Source of the DNA: Annulohypoxylon bovei var. microspora
Taxonomy: Eukaryota; Ascomycota; Sordariomycetes; Xylariales; Hypoxylaceae
Direction: 5' to 3'
DNA: 64,000 nt
Assembly (NCBI GenBank): GCA_022836615.1
Contig: MU405336.1
Span: 56,027-120,026, forward strand
This document shows positions 12,458 through 24,199 of the stretch, piece after piece. The translations under genes and the position numbers were made by a program. How positions within the stretch are numbered: the first letter of the stretch is position 1; every line of letters starts with the position of its first letter. The notes beneath the pieces are model-generated. The model ran no database searches, had not been told where the DNA came from, and was given only the letters and a program-made list of their open reading frames with translations.

Positions 12458-12538
12458 AACTACACCAACTCAACTGAGGCCTTGGTGTAGTTGGTTTGTT
12501 ACGTAATCACGAATAGCCTCAGTTGAATTGGTGTAGTT
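12458..12538. repeat. Inverted repeat, 23-bp arms
   Basis: Arm 12458-12480 (AACTACACCAACTCAACTGA...) is the reverse complement of 12516-12538 with one mismatch, separated by 35 bases. The motif TTGGTGTAGTTGGTTTG is also repeated directly at 12482 and 12528. Such arms can be the ends of a small transposon or a cruciform. Confidence 0.8.
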
Positions 12539-12554
12539 GGTTTGCAAAACGGCC

Positions 12555-13370
12555 AGTTGAATTGAGTTGGTTATGGTGTATTAAGCGCAGGGGTCCCCTG
12601 TATCGTATTAGTAATCCTGTTTTACGTGAAGCTATTCCCACTTTCGTCGTCGTCGCCAGCTCCCACGAGATCAAGCCACCCTTTAGATGGGCTGTAATCG
12701 AGCTGGATGGGCTATAATCAATCTGGGTGGGTTATCGTCAGTTTAGATAGGCTATCATCGATCTGGATAAAGGTTCGATATTAGATTCGAGGCCCCCGAA
12801 TCAGGGGTATTACGAGGGCATCGTTAATCTAGGTTAAATAGATTATTCAAAAGGGTATTATCTTCAATTAAAAAACGCGAAAACGCGTACAAGGATAATA
12901 ATTTCAATAATAATCAAAACTTTGGTTCAAAATAACGATAAGGCTGAAAAATTTTATCTCAGCGAGCTCAGACCAGTCTTTGGAAATTCGTTTGTACCTT
13001 TTCCGCCACATTTTTTTTTAACCAATCATAACCATTATATTTTCTTTTTTACCCCACCCCACGAATTCCCAAAGTCGAGAACGCCACGCTTTAGCCCCAC
13101 AGATACATTGACACGGACCATGGCCGCTAAGGCCATGTGGCTGAAGCGGGCGCGAGCGGGCGCAGCCCGCTCGTTCTTCGAATTGTGGGCTGAACTCGTT
13201 GAGATAAGAAAAATTTACTTACCACAATAATCGCCACAAAAGCTTTTTGCTAATATTTGTTAGTATTACCACCAAATTTAACAATAATCCTTAACAATTA
13301 CTAATAATGGAGCTCAATATCCACTAAAACTCCACAATTAATACACCATATTACACCAACTCAACTCACA
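12555..13370. mobile_element. Possible non-autonomous inverted-repeat element (MITE-like)
   Basis: Left end 12555-12584 contains GAGTTGGTTATGGTGTATTA. The right end 13338-13370 carries the reverse complement with a 3-4 base insertion (TAATACACCATATTACACCA), so imperfect ends of about 30 bp face inward across 816 bp. No transposase frame lies between them. A clear target duplication was not found, so the boundaries and class are uncertain. The interior includes the 20-bp tandem repeat. Confidence 0.4.
12686..12765 (+). repeat. 20-bp tandem repeat, four copies
   Basis: Four exact-length units related to GATGGGCTATAATCAATCTG run head to tail at 12686, 12706, 12726 and 12746. The third copy is the most diverged. 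Confidence 0.85.
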
Positions 13371-13944
13371 ATAGCTTCGTTAAATTAGGTTAGTTTAACC
13401 CCACTAAAATAAAACTAGGTCCATTAAATTAAATTAATTAAATTAATTACGCATTAATATACACCAGTAGATTAAGGTATAATTATTCCAAGCACTGCTT
13501 GAGGTATACATAAAATGTAAAAACCTTAGCATAATTCAACCTACGATGTCCTCTCTCAGATAACTAGCTACCTAGGTACTTAGGTATACAAGTGTATAAT
13601 ACCGAAGTAGAATTACCACGGGCTGTTTAGAGCCATGCATGTGCATCGCCCCCTAATAAAATTCGGCTGTGATTGATTAGGTAGGTTGGTCGGGCAATAT
13701 CACTGGCACACGTACAGGGGCGCCACAACAGGTGGCTAATTATTTGTGGCAGTGTCAGTGTCGCACACCTACCCCTCTTTGCTAGATTGGACATGAATGC
13801 CTACGAAAATTAGCTCATAGCTCTGACAGAAAAATGCCTAGCTTAAAGTTACCCAGTACGCTAATACACATACATTGTGAAGACAAAAAAGGGGCTATCT
13901 ACGCTATTTGGAATATCTGAATAACGGGTCCGCCTAGGTCCTTC

Positions 13945-13952
13945 TATATAAA
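13945..13952 (+). promoter_or_regulatory. TATA box candidate for the CorA-like gene
   Basis: TATATAAA lies 25-32 bases before the ATG at 13977. That is very close for a fungal leader, so either the leader is minimal or translation starts further downstream. Confidence 0.4.
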
Positions 13953-13976
13953 CGCCCTTCTTGTGATTCTCCCCGA

Positions 13977-15530
13977 ATGGATCTCTCGGCTATGGCTATC
14001 AGTGAAGTCACATCAACAATGTTTGTGAAATGCGAATGCCCTTCTGATATGGATATAATCACATGGAGTAGAAGTACGATAAAGATAAATCAGTTTGAAG
14101 AAGTTGAAGCTAATCATAATACATATAGACAAGCTGTCCCAAAAGAAAGTTGAATGCGTTGATTCAATGTTTCCCAATCCAGAGGATACTCTGTGGCCGT
14201 TTGATCCTGAAGATGAAGTCGTCTTTATGTGAGTTCACGAGTACAATAATCGACATTGCCCCTATTCTAATTTGAATCTATAGAATAGCTAAAGCTAATG
14301 AGATTCGCCGTTGCGATTCTTGCCGTGAGACTCTGGCTGAGAGACTTCGTATGCCAAGATTCTGGTGGTCGGATACGTACAAGAGGATGAATGGGTATTT
14401 CGGATCCGAGTCCACAAGAGATACTGAGGGAATACTTGAGAGTTGTTGTGAGTTTTCGCGATGCCCCTAATATCGGTAGCTTGCTAAATACCTATGAAGC
14501 AACGTGGTCCAGAGCTCTCGTCAAGCATTTCGCTGAGTCGAAAAACTCTAGAGATAAGGCAGATAAACCAGATATACACTATGGTTGGCTTAAGTTCAAC
14601 ATATTTACGCGATGGGTTACTCCTGGGAAGATGGTAATCCTTGCTTTTGACCCTGTCGATAAAATACAAGAATGGTTATGTTCAGAATTTCTACAATATT
14701 TAAGCCAGGAAGAACTCCAGGATCCCTATTGGCCCTATACACGCATTCTTGAACAACTTGTGTCTCTCCACGGAACGTCAGTTTGGAGTCTTCGAAACCT
14801 GATACGAACTACAGAACTATCCCCATCGAGAGACCATAGAAATTTGAGGAATAAACCTAAACATAACTATTCTCGCCTACATGATATTGCTCGCCATGCT
14901 ATTCATGTCTCGGAAACCTTGGATTTATCCGTGAAGCTCTCAGAAACTATCATATGGGAACATAAACAGTTAACGGCGTATACTTCAGAAATTAACCCGG
15001 AAATTTCCCCTAACAACGCTCAAATATTCAAACGGTCGTATTGTAATACCCGTTCCCGACTCGCCTTCTTCAGTCATGCGATCCATAGTCTTCGTTGTCG
15101 TTCGAACTCCAACCATCAACGGTTGAATAATGAAATACAGTTAAGATTTCATACTGATTCTCAGTATGACTCACAGGCGTCTGTTGAGATTAACTACTCG
15201 ACTAAATCTGACAGCGCATCCATGAGGTGGATTGCAATTGTGAGTCTTGTGTTTCTCCCGGCAAACCTGGTATCATCAGTGTTCAGCACAACATTTTTCA
15301 ATGGCTCAGAGGAATTATCGGTATCAAGTGATTTTTGGATATATTGGGTTGTATTGGTTGTGGTAACAGTGGCTACCATGGTCTTCTGGTTTTTCCTACC
15401 ACATTTCTCTCCGGAAGTGGATACACGACGTGTCCACTCGACTGGGGAAAAGGGGGCAGAGAGATCGCCCAGAAGTATCTATGAATCCAGCAGAGGAGGC
15501 ACTGATCTTAATTCGGTGGCGTATACATAG
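13977..15530 (+). CDS. CorA-like membrane protein (fungal Mg2+ transporter-like family)
   Basis: Proposed exons 13977-14073, 14129-14228, 14284-14447 and 14500-15530 give 463 residues. Introns: GTACGA...ATAG (branch GCTAAT), GTGAGT...ATAG and GTGAGT...GAAG; phases 1, 2, 1 agree. The joined protein reads through NGYFGSESTRDTEG into TWSRALVKHF, a layout I recall for fungal CorA-like proteins: an N-terminal domain with a FWW/NGYFG block, a helical middle, then two C-terminal membrane helices (RWIAIVSLVFLPANLVSSVF and FWIYWVVLVVVTVATMVFWF). The canonical GMN motif of true CorA channels is not visible after the first helix, so transport of Mg2+ is unproven. The first intron donor is weak and the start is uncertain; an internal start would be 14169. 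The third intron matters: without it the frame breaks. Confidence 0.7.
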
Positions 15531-15799
15531 TAGTATATAGAATATGGAGGAATTCCAAAGCATATTTATCCGAGAAAAGGGGTTGAGAGATGGGGTTAGG
15601 GTTAGGGTTATCATAGAAACTTGAACAGATCACTTGTTTCACATCTACATGCTTACCCGAAGGGCGAAGAGTAATTAGGGTAGATTGGGTAGATTAAATG
15701 GCCAAAAGGAGATAAATAATTGGGGTTTCTATAGTGAAGTACAATTTTGACAAGTATTTGCAATAGCTGGGAAACTAATGCTCCAGGCTCATCAGACGA
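15531..15799. other. Convergent spacer with telomere-like repeat
   Basis: Short spacer between the 3' ends of the CorA-like and MFS genes; it contains the GGGTTA repeat at 15593. Confidence 0.6.
15593..15610 (+). repeat. Interstitial telomere-like repeat (GGGTTA)x3
   Basis: Three perfect copies of GGGTTA just after the CorA-like stop codon. TTAGGG is the telomere repeat of most filamentous fungi. Similar short patches occur at 54898 and, in opposite orientation, at 27844. Confidence 0.85.
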
Positions 15800-17775
15800 C
15801 TAACTGCTTGTTTTGCGCAATCCCCTGCCATTAATACACATTGCCGAATAGAAAGAAATTACTGTAAAAGCAGTAGATGCGGCGAAAGAGTATCTCAGTC
15901 CATCATAGTAAACCATCCGTGCTTTAAGCTGAAACTCAGGGGGCAGTTCGTGGAGCGATTCAGCTGAATGCCTAATTGCATTGATAATCTACGAGTCATT
16001 ATTAATTAGTACCTCTCACGCAAGATCTTATAATATTTGGAGATCGATTAATAAAAGGGCCATACTCTCCATTTATCTGGTACGTCGCTTAATACTGTCG
16101 GGAGCCGGAGGCTGAGTGTAGTTTGAACGATGGCAGAGCTGATTGATACACCCCAGACAGTTCCTAGGGATCTAATGAGATAAACAGTAGATGATGACAC
16201 TGCATGATCTAAGATGTGTTAAAAATACTTAAAACTTGCAAAGAATTTAAAGGAATCTTACCGGCATGCTCGAAAGTGGCTAGGGAGGTGAACAAAATAC
16301 TAGGATATATAATGCCCTGCCCCAGATTGGCTGGGAATATATACAGAAAGTATTTCCAGTTAGCGTCCACGAAATTGAATGAAGTTACCAAACCGTTTCC
16401 AATCGTCATCAGAATGGCACCAGCTCGAACAAGAGTGATAAGCTTTCCCCATCGTGACATTACAATACCCGCAACGAGACCACCAATAGGAGTTGCTAAT
16501 GATGGAATAGCTGGTCTGGCTCCCGCAGTTGTCGCCGTGTCGAGCAAAACAATCTGGAAAAATAGGGGTAATAGAAAAAGATACTACAGAAAGGGGTTAG
16601 TTCCTGTTAAGGGAGGAGCCATGACACACTAACAGCATAGGCGGATATACCCGCGCAAACATTGGATAATTGTGTCAAAAGTGGTAAACGTCCCTTCAGC
16701 ATGTGTAGAGGAATTATCGGGATTGCAGTAGTCTTAGCCTCAACCCAAAGGAAAAGGCAAAAGAGAATGACACTTCCAACCAGGGACATAATGACCCATG
16801 GGCTGCTCCAAGGCAACTCATTCCCACTTAGGCTTAGCCCAATTAACTGAATAGAGATTGCTGTGACTAGAATGAGAGATCCTGAGAAGTCGACTATGCG
16901 CCAAGTTTCCTTCAGACTTGAGCCACTACTGATATTAGTGGGCTGGTTTTTGATGACAATGTAGCCAAAGAAAAGTGCTATAGCTGATATTGGCACTTGC
17001 TATAAGGTAGTGTTAGCGAAATGAACCCAAATATGAAAAAATTACATACCAGGAGGAAACACCAACGCCATCCGATGGTATCAGCTATTGAGCCACCGAA
17101 TGAAGCACCGCACACTGCACCGAAACCAAATATTCCGTTCTGCATTGCCTGGTACATTCCACGTCGACGGAATGGAATCATATCTGAATTTACAATAGTA
17201 GCTGAAATCCAATTAGTTAAAGTTACCCTTGACCAAGATTCTCATTTACCCATGGTCATGAGTCCCCCGCCCCCAAAACCAGCCAGAGCTCTCATACAAT
17301 TGAGTAATATTATATCACTCGCAAGACCGCATCCAAGACAGCCTATAGCGAATGTAATAGTCGAAATGAAGAAACATATGCGACGGCCGAAAATATCAGA
17401 TACGCGACCATACAGGGGCTGAAACGCTGTGCTTGTAATGAGATACGAAGTTGTGAGCCAAGAAGCCGTGTTCGTCGCATCGAACTCAGAACTGATGACT
17501 GCGTATGTGGAAGCGGTGATGGTTCCATCGAAACCGTAGAGAAAGACATTGGACATGATAGCTAGCTCGATCCAGGCGAAGTGATGAGGGGCTACCCAAC
17601 CATCCTCCTTTCGTGGATTTGAATCTATCAGAGGTTGACGTTCTCTAGATTCTGGATCATAAGAATTGTCATTTGGTGACTCAATATTCCCTCGTCCGTT
17701 CTCATATGTCTCGCAGCTATCTCGGGTTGATGACAAAGAATCTTGTTCCGTGTAAGATTCATGAGAGGTGGCCAT
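15800..17775 (-). CDS. MFS transporter, 14-TM DHA2/vacuolar basic amino acid (VBA) type
   Basis: Six exons: 17775-17250, 17201-17050, 16999-16634, 16583-16262, 16208-16066 and 15988-15800, total 565 residues. Phases 1, 0, 0, 1, 0 are consistent. After a hydrophilic N-terminus of about 65 residues comes NVFLYGFDGTI, then the MFS motif A GRVSDIFGRR (122-132), then GLMTMATIVNSDMIPFRRRG across intron 1, AIPSLATPIGGL and a C-terminal IRHSAESLHELPPEFQ block. This C-terminal block is typical of fungal VBA/Fnx-type carriers, which move basic amino acids into the vacuole; multidrug efflux is the alternative. The exon-3 donor (GTTAGT) was chosen because it gives the best helix length. Neighbouring genes are convergent (CorA-like) and divergent (arylsulfotransferase-like). 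Confidence 0.85.
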
Positions 17776-18605
17776 TTTGATAGCATCAAGTTAGGAGAAT
17801 AGTATTGAAAAGGAATTGATCGTATCAGTATCAGGAGTCGAGGGTGAAAGGAGGAATGGTATAATATAAAGATATCATAGAAATTTCTGAACAGATTCAT
17901 CAAGCTTAGTGGCACACCATAGAGTTTACACGTAACAAATTCACGTGAAGCATGGGTATAAGCGACGCAACTAGAATATAGGGTCTTAGAATGGTCGAAT
18001 GTGCGAAAAGCTCTCTAAGAAAGTGACACAAAAACGAGGGTGCTCCCCGAATTCGGCCTCCTACTCCGAGAATCGACCTATGATACAGAGACACGGCATC
18101 CTTGCATACATACTACTACCTAGTAGTTAATGATATGTAGGCTAAAATGGTGCAATAGTGGATTCTCATGTCGCTATTCGACTTAACGCTATACAAATTC
18201 GTCATATCTATGGCCGATAGAGCTGTAGCGCATAGAGGTTGCAGAAATTGATCCCATTATGCTGGTTGGTCAGCTTTTTGCCCGTTTCAGAATACTGTAA
18301 CTTAGATGAATTGTCAGAGAACTATTATTAAGCTGGTACTACATGGTACAGGGTTTATGTGACTGGTATATGAATTCAACTATGACTTCAACCGAGCTCC
18401 TCCAGCTTACTCTTTCTTAACCACGGATTGACCTTGAACCAACATAAAGATTCAGAATTTAAACATCGATATCAGATATAAATAAATATCAGAAGTGGCT
18501 ATCTAGGGTTATTGTCTTCAACCAAGGTTAATGTACCCTTCTTGAAAATTGAAAGATGGAGTTGATTTCTGACATAGCCAGCATTCCCCCTTTCCGCCAA
18601 CCACC
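17776..18605. other. Divergent promoter region
   Basis: 830 bp between divergent MFS and arylsulfotransferase-like genes, including both promoters. A palindromic TTCACGTGAA (E-box core CACGTG) lies near 17940. No gene seen. Confidence 0.55.
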
Positions 18606-20384
18606 ATGAAACTCGCCTTCTCTATAGGGGTAGCCTTGACATTGTCACATCCAGTTTCAGCGGATTGGCAATTTAAATCTCGTTCAGACCTTGCACCACC
18701 AAGGTTAAACATTACCATCCCAGCAGCCAAAGATGTTGAAAAGGGATACTTGTTTGTTGCCCCTTTTGCAGGTTTCCCTGACACCCCTACGGAGCAACAC
18801 GGTCCGAGACAGGCTGGTCCGTATATCTTCCGCGATGACGGCGACTTAGTTTGGTCTGGCTATGGTATCTATAGCATCTGGTCAACCAACTTCCAAGCGG
18901 GCCGTTGGAGGGGCAAAGATATCCTATTCAGCTTTGAAGGCGATCATAACCCGGGTTATGGTCACGGACACGGCCATATCACTATAATGGATAATCATTA
19001 TGAGACGATTCGAGAACTTCGAGCTGGCAACCATAAGCTTGTGGACAAGCATGAGTTCCACATAATCAATGAGGAAACGGGACTTATCCAAATCTATCAG
19101 CCAGTTGTTCGTGACCTGACGGCCTGGGGTGGGAGCACTGAGCAGCAATGGATTGTCAATTCAATAATTCAAGGTAAATTCCCTTAGAATCGGTACTTAT
19201 AGAGTGGTCTTACGAATACAGGCTACAGAACTCGATATTGCTACTGGTAAACTATTATTTGAGTGGGCAAGTTTGGATTACATTTCACCTGACGGTAAAA
19301 CTGATTACTCCGCAATGTGATCTCTCGCATTCTCTAACACTCCACAGAAGCTATTCTTCCGGTCAACCCCGGCCAAGCTGGATCTGGTTTTAATAGTTCT
19401 GATGCCTGGGACTATTTCCATATCAATAGCGTCGACAAGGATTTAGATGGCAACTATCTTGTATCCGCGCGTGACGCGTGCAGTATCCACAAGATCAACG
19501 GTACTGATGGAAGCATCATATGGAAGCTGGATGGCAAGGATAGCTCTTTCAAAGTACCCAAGGAGGCCAAATTCTGTTTTCAACATCACGCTCGATTTAT
19601 AAGCCAGAAAGACGACGTGGAAATCATCAGTCTTTACGATAACAGCGCACATGGAACTGAGCATGGAGGAGGGTCCGAAGTTCACACCGCACCTACTAGT
19701 AGTGGGAAGATAATCAAGTTGAACACTACTTCGTGGGAAGCCGAATTGGTGCAAGCCTTCTTCCCACCAGACGATCTTCTCTCCAAGTCACAGGGCTCTA
19801 CTCAGACGCTTCCGAATGGAAATGCCCTAGTGAACTGGGGTTCATCGGGAGCAGTGACAGAATATCTTCCCAATGGGACACCGATCTTCCATGCTTATAT
19901 GGACTCAGACTATCTTGGTCTTGGCGTCGAAAATTATCGTGCCTTTCGCTACAACTGGACTGGTCTTCCTAATGAGGACCCCGCCATTGTGGCGCTCAGG
20001 GGCAAAGAAGGCACCGAAGGCCTCACGGCATACGTTAGTTGGAATGGTGATACGGAGACTAAGACGTGGAGATTTTACTCCCTTACCGACGATTATGGAT
20101 CCAAGGAGTTCCTGGGCGAGGCAACGAAGACAAGCTTTGAGACTTCACTTCAAATTCAGAACGTGAACATTGGTGCAATATCTGCAGAGGCGATCGATAG
20201 CAATGGCAAGTTGCTACGGAATACGGGGATAGCCCTCGTGGAGCAAGAAATCAAGCCTGCGAGTAAACCAACTCCAATTCCTTTCCCGGAAACAGCACCA
20301 GAGAAGACACTCATGAAGCCTAGTAGCCGCTGGGAAGAATATGGCATTTTAAAGTATTTCCGGCTTCGTGTCAATGAGCTCTAA
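18606..20384 (+). CDS. Secreted arylsulfotransferase (ASST)-like protein
   Basis: Three exons, 18606-19173, 19229-19294 and 19348-20384, encode 556 residues. Both introns are phase 1. The first uses the acceptor GGCTACAG rather than the earlier ATACAG, because only it keeps the frame (IIQ then ELDIATGKLL). The signal peptide is MKLAFSIGVALTLSHPVSA. Conserved pieces include YIFRDDGDLVWSG, HGHGHITIMD, DAWDYFHINSVDKDLDGNYL and FCFQHHARF, which match the fungal arylsulfotransferase family, a beta-propeller fold. The bacterial namesakes transfer sulfate between phenols; many fungal members are uncharacterised, so the reaction is inferred. The middle exon is only 66 bp. Confidence 0.8.
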
Positions 20385-21410
20385 GCTACCAAAGGGTTTA
20401 CCGAGTCGATATAGCCATTGGAAATAACGGTGAATATCTCATGTCACTATTTTAGACGACGGCGACCTTCTGCTCTCTTCATTTGCACTTCTCGCCTTTC
20501 ATTGAAAATTTTTACCAGGATTGTGGATGGATGGCGCATTTGAGCGTAACTGCACTCATTTTAGGATTAATCATAACTGAACCGAATACACTCATTAAAT
20601 CAATCTTGCATTGTGTAGAAGCACATAGACTTAGGTATCCATAGGAAGGTTGCGCTCCTCAAGTCTATTAATATGATGTTTTCTGGCAATTAGAATAGCA
20701 CCTCTGTTACCTACCCACAATAGCACCCCGGTCTAAAAATGTCTTCTAATGTCAAAGAGTGGCACCTGGAAGATGGGGATGTAACGCTGTAGGTACGATC
20801 TAGCCTATCATATGGGAGAATGGCCATGCCTACGATCTAATCGTCAACCACGTTTTAAGGTATTCAGTTGCTGATCATACTGCTTCAAGTCCATAGGAAC
20901 CATGATGCGATCAAGAGGGAAATAAGCTGATTTTGAAACGGGCTATGTGCGAAGTAGTGTTAATATTACTGTCAAGCACTGTGTATTTGCTATCCCCTTC
21001 TTACCTAATCATCATTTTTACCAGCCGAAAAGGTGTAAGCTGCCTAAGTAGGTAGTGTAAGGGATCCACTTTGGCATAGTGTTGGGTACTGTTACTCGCA
21101 CATGACCCATTTAATCTAACACTATTCTGAGTGGGACCTCGGAATAGCTGACGGCTACTATTGAATAGGTAAATATATCCCAGACATGGCTGATCTCATC
21201 TTCAGCTAATCGTCCACTTTCAAATGTGAACATAGGTCTCCGAAAGGATTTAACATATGTCATTATTGATGTCGATCCGAAAGCGAGAATGGTATTCGAC
21301 TACCTAAACTAATATGTCATATAAGGAGCACCAAGCTCTCGATCGCCGTGAAAATGTAATTCCTAACTTCCTGGCGTGAGAATATGTTCTGTTTGACTAC
21401 ATCAACCCCC
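20385..21410. other. Intergenic region
   Basis: About 1 kb between the arylsulfotransferase-like and GH27 genes, same strand. No supported ORF or repeat. It contains the GH27 promoter. Confidence 0.55.
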
Positions 21411-22991
21411 ATGGCCGGCCAAGTCATCGCCTCGCTCGTCTTAGCTTTCGCAGCTACATCAACGGTAGCAGCGAACACTCCTGTACCATTTTATGGTCAA
21501 TCTGCATCTGGGAAAACGTCCCCTCCGAGAGGATGGAATTCCTTCGTCGCGCAATCAAACGGTGTCGACCTGTCGGTGGGTCTGCTCGATGAACAATGCA
21601 GCTTTTTCTACAAAAACACCGAGTCGGGATTCAACTACGTATGCGGATTTGACTCTGGTTGGTCGGCGGATTATAATGGTGACGAATTCGGTCGTATTAT
21701 TCCCAAGGACAGCGTATTCAGTACTATGAGCATACAGGACTTTGCGACCAAGCTGCACAGCAACGGAATGAAGCTCGGTGTCTATATGATCCCCGGCGCG
21801 TTCAGTAGCGATGCGAATAAATTGGTGAAGGGAACTAACATCGCGATCGGCTCGCTATTCAACACCACTGAAGATCCCCGGGATGCCATAAGCAATTCTT
21901 ACAATGCTCGCAATGACTTTGATTATACCAAAGCCGGTGTCCAAGAATGGCATGACTCGGTAGTGGAGCTCTTTAATTCGTGGTAAGTATGAATGCTACT
22001 TCGCTAGTTACTCTCGTACTTGCTAATATCAAGGGGCAGGGGAGTTGATTTCGTCAAACTAGACTATGTGACCCCCGGTAGCGATTATTTGAGCGGCAAC
22101 AAAGACAACGCGAGACCGGCGAATGATAGCGGTGCTGTCGCATGCATGCATAATGCTATCATGAAGCATGCCCCGGGGATGCAACTCGATATTTCTTGGA
22201 GGTTGGAGAGGGAGGAACCGTTCTGGGATCTATGGCAACATAACGCCGATACGATACGAGTTGACAGAGATATCAATTACGGGAAAAACCCCGTAACGTG
22301 GGGCCCTACACAGAGGACACTAGAGCAATATCGCATCTTCATCAATCAGCAAGTGTTAGATTCAACACGGCAGAACAAACCCATCATGATCCGTCCAGAC
22401 ATGGACAACTTGCTGGTCGCAACACCCTCCTCGAGTTCCTCTTGGTCTGGTTATAGCACCATCGAACGATATGGTCAAGCCATCTTATGGATTGGCGCAG
22501 GAGCTAACTTGATCAACGGCTGCGACATGACTAAGGTCGACGACCTTGGCAAGAAACTGCTCACGGATCCTGAAGTCCTGGGAGTGACCGCATTTACGGC
22601 GAACTACCCTATGGTGCCTAAGAATCCTTCCAGCGCCCAAGAACCCGGAGGACCCAATGCCTCTCAACTTCAGGCATGGATTGCTGGGCCTAACGATGCC
22701 GGTACTGCTATCGTGGTCCTGTCAAACCTCGGCCCTGACGAGTGCTGGGATAACGAATGCTCCTACAACACTAAAGTCACTGGCGACCAGTTGGTAAAGG
22801 TGACTCTAAGTGACCTGGGCATTGGTGGAGATAAATGGTTCGTCCGTCGTGTGCTCGGAGGCGGCGGAAGAGGCGGTGGGGATGCGGCGGATATCGGTGT
22901 AGCAGACGAAGAGCTAGAAAGCTGGTTAAGCGAACACGAAAGTGTTCTCTACAAGCTACAAAAATGCGGAAGTGAGGGAGCTTCATGCTGA
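21411..22991 (+). CDS. Secreted GH27-type alpha-galactosidase-like protein
   Basis: Two exons, 21411-21982 and 22040-22991, give 507 residues. The intron GTAAGT...GGGCAG is phase 2. I prefer the ATG at 21411 over an in-frame one at 21384 because it begins a clean signal peptide (MAGQVIASLVLAFAATSTVA). The catalytic barrel shows PPRGWNSFVAQ near the mature N-terminus, GVDFVKLDYV with the likely nucleophile Asp199, and IRVDRDIN with the likely acid/base Asp268. A beta-rich C-terminal domain follows. GH27 enzymes cut terminal alpha-galactose or alpha-N-acetylgalactosamine. The glycine-rich loop LGGGGRGGGDAAD near residue 460 is unusual. Exact specificity cannot be read from sequence, and related families such as GH36 or a GH27-like subfamily are possible. 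Confidence 0.8.
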
Positions 22992-24199
22992 CACGAGAAT
23001 ACCACTATAGTAATACGCCGTTATTGTTACATCAAGGTATTACAATGACAAAGAGCGGATGAATTATGCGCGTTTATTAGTCTCGTGCGAATTATTACCG
23101 ACACCATAGGCTTTATTATGATATTTCATTACCTAATTAGTATAATTAGACTACGTACGAGGCGTTCAGGCGTTGTACGTTGTAATGGAATTGGAGATGC
23201 AAGCCCGTATTATTTATTAGCCGATGCGTTACAAGAACAATAGTATAACTAGCTCCCTGTGATATACGCTACGTGAGATATTCCGGGCACGCTTTAAAAA
23301 CTCGTATTGAATAAATCGCGTCTAAAAGTTAACAGAACAATAAATTTGTGCCTCAGTAAGAAATCGCATGTAGTACCTACCTATGCAGCACTGGACTTAG
23401 AGTAAGATACGTCTAAGACGGGTATGAGATCTTGTCTATCACCGTCATCAAGATTGGCTGACTCCGGAATCTTTCTAGAATCTAAGTCAGTCCCGCAGTA
23501 CGACCAAAAATAGATTTAAGGTCTTAAATCGCGAGCTACCACGTTACATGGCTTTCCACCAACCACGAGCGGAGTCTCATGCCAGCTAGGCTAGCTCGCC
23601 CTGATATGCCGAGACCGTCGATGAATAGCCTATCGCAGACTCCCTCATAGGGCTAGGCCGACGATCACTTCCGTGTGGGGAGGAGCTGTAAGGGATGGGG
23701 CTATTCCAAGATGACCATACGATTCATACGATGTGCCGAGCTTCCACACAAAGAACCCCAGATCAACAATACGAGCTTGAGCCTCATCAGCTTTGTTACA
23801 TTCGCCAGCAATTCCGGAAGAATCAAGATTCAGGGATCTCATGCTCCGCTGGTCATGTGACTATGGAAAGACCAGCGCAAGACGAGCTACGTCAATACGA
23901 GCTTCAACAATGAGCGGTCATCTGGCTGAGCCCAATCGGCTTAGTCGAGTTAAGTCAGGCCATCGCTATACGTTGAGAATACGGGTAGACTCAAGATCAT
24001 GATGTCGACGATTGGGAGAGACCTGTGTATAAAATGCCAGCGAGCCTCCCTCCAACATCGACTTAAGATTTCGCCATCATCAACAACAATTACAACATCA
24101 CCTCTTCACTACAAGACTAATTCATTCGCTTAACCAATAACAACTAATATTACTTAATCTTAATACTTTAAGTCCAAACAAACCAATAATTCATCCAAA
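22992..24199. other. Intergenic region upstream of the small secreted protein gene
   Basis: 1.2 kb. The last 150 bases are a CAA/ACT-rich leader typical of highly expressed fungal genes. A 72-codon frame at 23695-23913 contains two related segments, QQYELEPHQ and RQYELQQ, which hint at an old coding fragment, but I cannot support a gene. Confidence 0.5.
24028..24034 (+). promoter_or_regulatory. TATA box of the small secreted protein gene
   Basis: TATAAAA, about 165 bases before the ATG at 24200, with a long A/C-rich leader following; spacing is compatible with a strong fungal promoter. Confidence 0.6.

Larger units (their letters stand above)
11766..13976. other. Intergenic region with repeat debris
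   Basis: 2.2 kb without a supported gene. It holds an imperfect hairpin (12458-12538), a pair of inverted repeats (12555/13370) and a 20-bp tandem repeat, each listed separately. The frame at 12922-13230 starts inside this debris and I do not support it as a gene. Confidence 0.5.

Noticed and set aside
12922..13230. 102-codon frame as a gene
   Set aside because: It lies inside an inverted-repeat element, begins in low-complexity sequence, and shows no family motif.
13977..14060. Resemblance to the start of 5.8S rRNA (GGATCTCTCGGCTATGG, then TGAAG and GAAATGCGA)
   Set aside because: Matches are short and need several indels; no ITS or large-subunit sequence follows, and the same bases fit an exon of the CorA-like gene. 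An rRNA covariance search would settle it.
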